A stretch of DNA of 5,832 nucleotides from Candidatus Staskawiczbacteria bacterium RIFCSPHIGHO2_02_FULL_34_10. GTDB lineage: Bacteria; Patescibacteriota; Minisyncoccia; Minisyncoccales; Staskawiczbacteraceae. The position numbers were made by a program, and so were the translations under genes. Under the pieces are notes generated by a model, which had not been told where the DNA came from, did no database searches, and saw nothing but the letters and a program-made list of their open reading frames with translations. Shown in pieces: positions 5,442 through 5,832 of the stretch (position 1 is its first letter; every line of letters starts with the position of its first letter). Location of the stretch: the NCBI GenBank assembly GCA_001821915.1, contig MHOR01000028.1, positions 13,022 to 18,853 on the forward strand. The letters run 5' to 3'.

Positions 5442-5832
5442 ATGCCAAAAAAGTTTTACATAACTACGAGTATTCCCTATACCAATGCGCCTCCGCACCT
5501 AGGTCATGTTTTTGAGTTTATTCAGGCAGATGTTATTGCTCGTTATCATAGCCAGCAAAAAGAAGATGTGTATTTTTTAACCGGCACAGATGAGCATGGG
5601 CTAAAAACTAAAAAAGAAGCTGATTTGCTAGGCAAAACTCCGGAAGAATTTTCAGATCAAATGTCACAAAATTTTAAAAAACTGAAGAATGTCTTAAATT
5701 TATCTACCACTGATTTTATAAGAACAACTGATAAAATCCGTCATTTATCAGCAGTAAGAAAATTATGGGAAGAGCTTAGTAAAAACAACGATTTGTACAA
5801 GAAAAAATATGAAGGCCTTTACTGCGCAGGAT
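5442..5832 (+). CDS. metG: Methionyl-tRNA synthetase, N-terminal part (3' partial)
   Basis: 130 residues are visible and the frame is open to the right edge. This is the class I aminoacyl-tRNA synthetase that charges initiator and elongator tRNA-Met in the cytosol. The N-terminus runs MPKKFYITTSIPYTNAPPHLGH, in two parts: the methionine-pocket strand (5-13, FYITTSIPY) and the HIGH-class ATP motif HLGH (19-22). TGTDEHG (47-53) is a strongly conserved segment of the Rossmann core. YEGLYCAG (123-130) marks the entry to the connective-peptide/zinc-knuckle region, where the window ends. The KMSKS motif and anticodon domain lie outside. The ATG at 5442 fits the usual family start and lies just downstream of a good promoter. 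It is divergent from the minus-strand membrane protein gene. Confidence 0.96.
   Translation, partial: MPKKFYITTSIPYTNAPPHLGHVFEFIQADVIARYHSQQKEDVYFLTGTDEHGLKTKKEADLLGKTPEEFSDQMSQNFKKLKNVLNLSTTDFIRTTDKIRHLSAVRKLWEELSKNNDLYKKKYEGLYCAG

Noticed and set aside
1..5832. UGA recoding, CRISPR arrays, tRNA or rRNA genes, insertion sequences
   Set aside because: All visible stops are TAA and no conserved gene is broken by TGA. I saw no regularly spaced repeats, no tRNA cloverleaf, no rRNA sequence and no transposase.

Overview
The window is AT-rich and densely coded. It looks like part of a chromosome from a Candidate Phyla Radiation (Patescibacteria / Parcubacteria-like) bacterium. That assignment is an inference from protein style and gene set, not from a marker gene: a single-chain dimeric-type glycyl-tRNA synthetase, a compact M16 peptidase, an S51 peptidase, an AI-2E-type permease and a lean methionyl-tRNA synthetase, packed with almost no spacing. 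All seven visible stop codons are TAA and no in-frame TGA interrupts a conserved domain, so nothing suggests the UGA=Gly code of SR1/Gracilibacteria.

Layout: (1) Positions 1-3643 hold five co-directional plus-strand genes that probably form one transcription unit: glyS (5' end cut off by the window), a 68-residue antitoxin-like protein, a RelE/ParE-like toxin, an S51 peptidase and an M16 zinc peptidase. Gaps are 7, -1, 9 and 34 nt. (2) The 92-nt gap at 3644-3735 is almost filled by a 79-nt quasi-palindrome made of four copies of one short unit, two direct and two inverted. (3) An AI-2E family membrane protein (3736-4767) converges, with 2 nt between stop codons, on a minus-strand multi-pass membrane protein rich in His and Asp (4770-5222). 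The rho-independent terminator of the AI-2E gene lies inside the coding region of the opposing gene. (4) The 219-nt divergent gap at 5223-5441 holds two overlapping, mutually exclusive hairpins and then a sigma70-like promoter for metG. (5) metG begins at 5442 and runs off the right edge.

How the genes fit together: two aminoacyl-tRNA synthetases flank a set of peptidases and membrane proteins, all ordinary cell functions. The accessory element is the toxin-antitoxin-like pair lodged between glyS and the S51 peptidase, with no room for its own promoter. I did not find a convincing new multi-gene system. The most unusual signals are non-coding: the four-unit palindrome, the alternative hairpins upstream of metG, and the terminator buried in a convergent gene.
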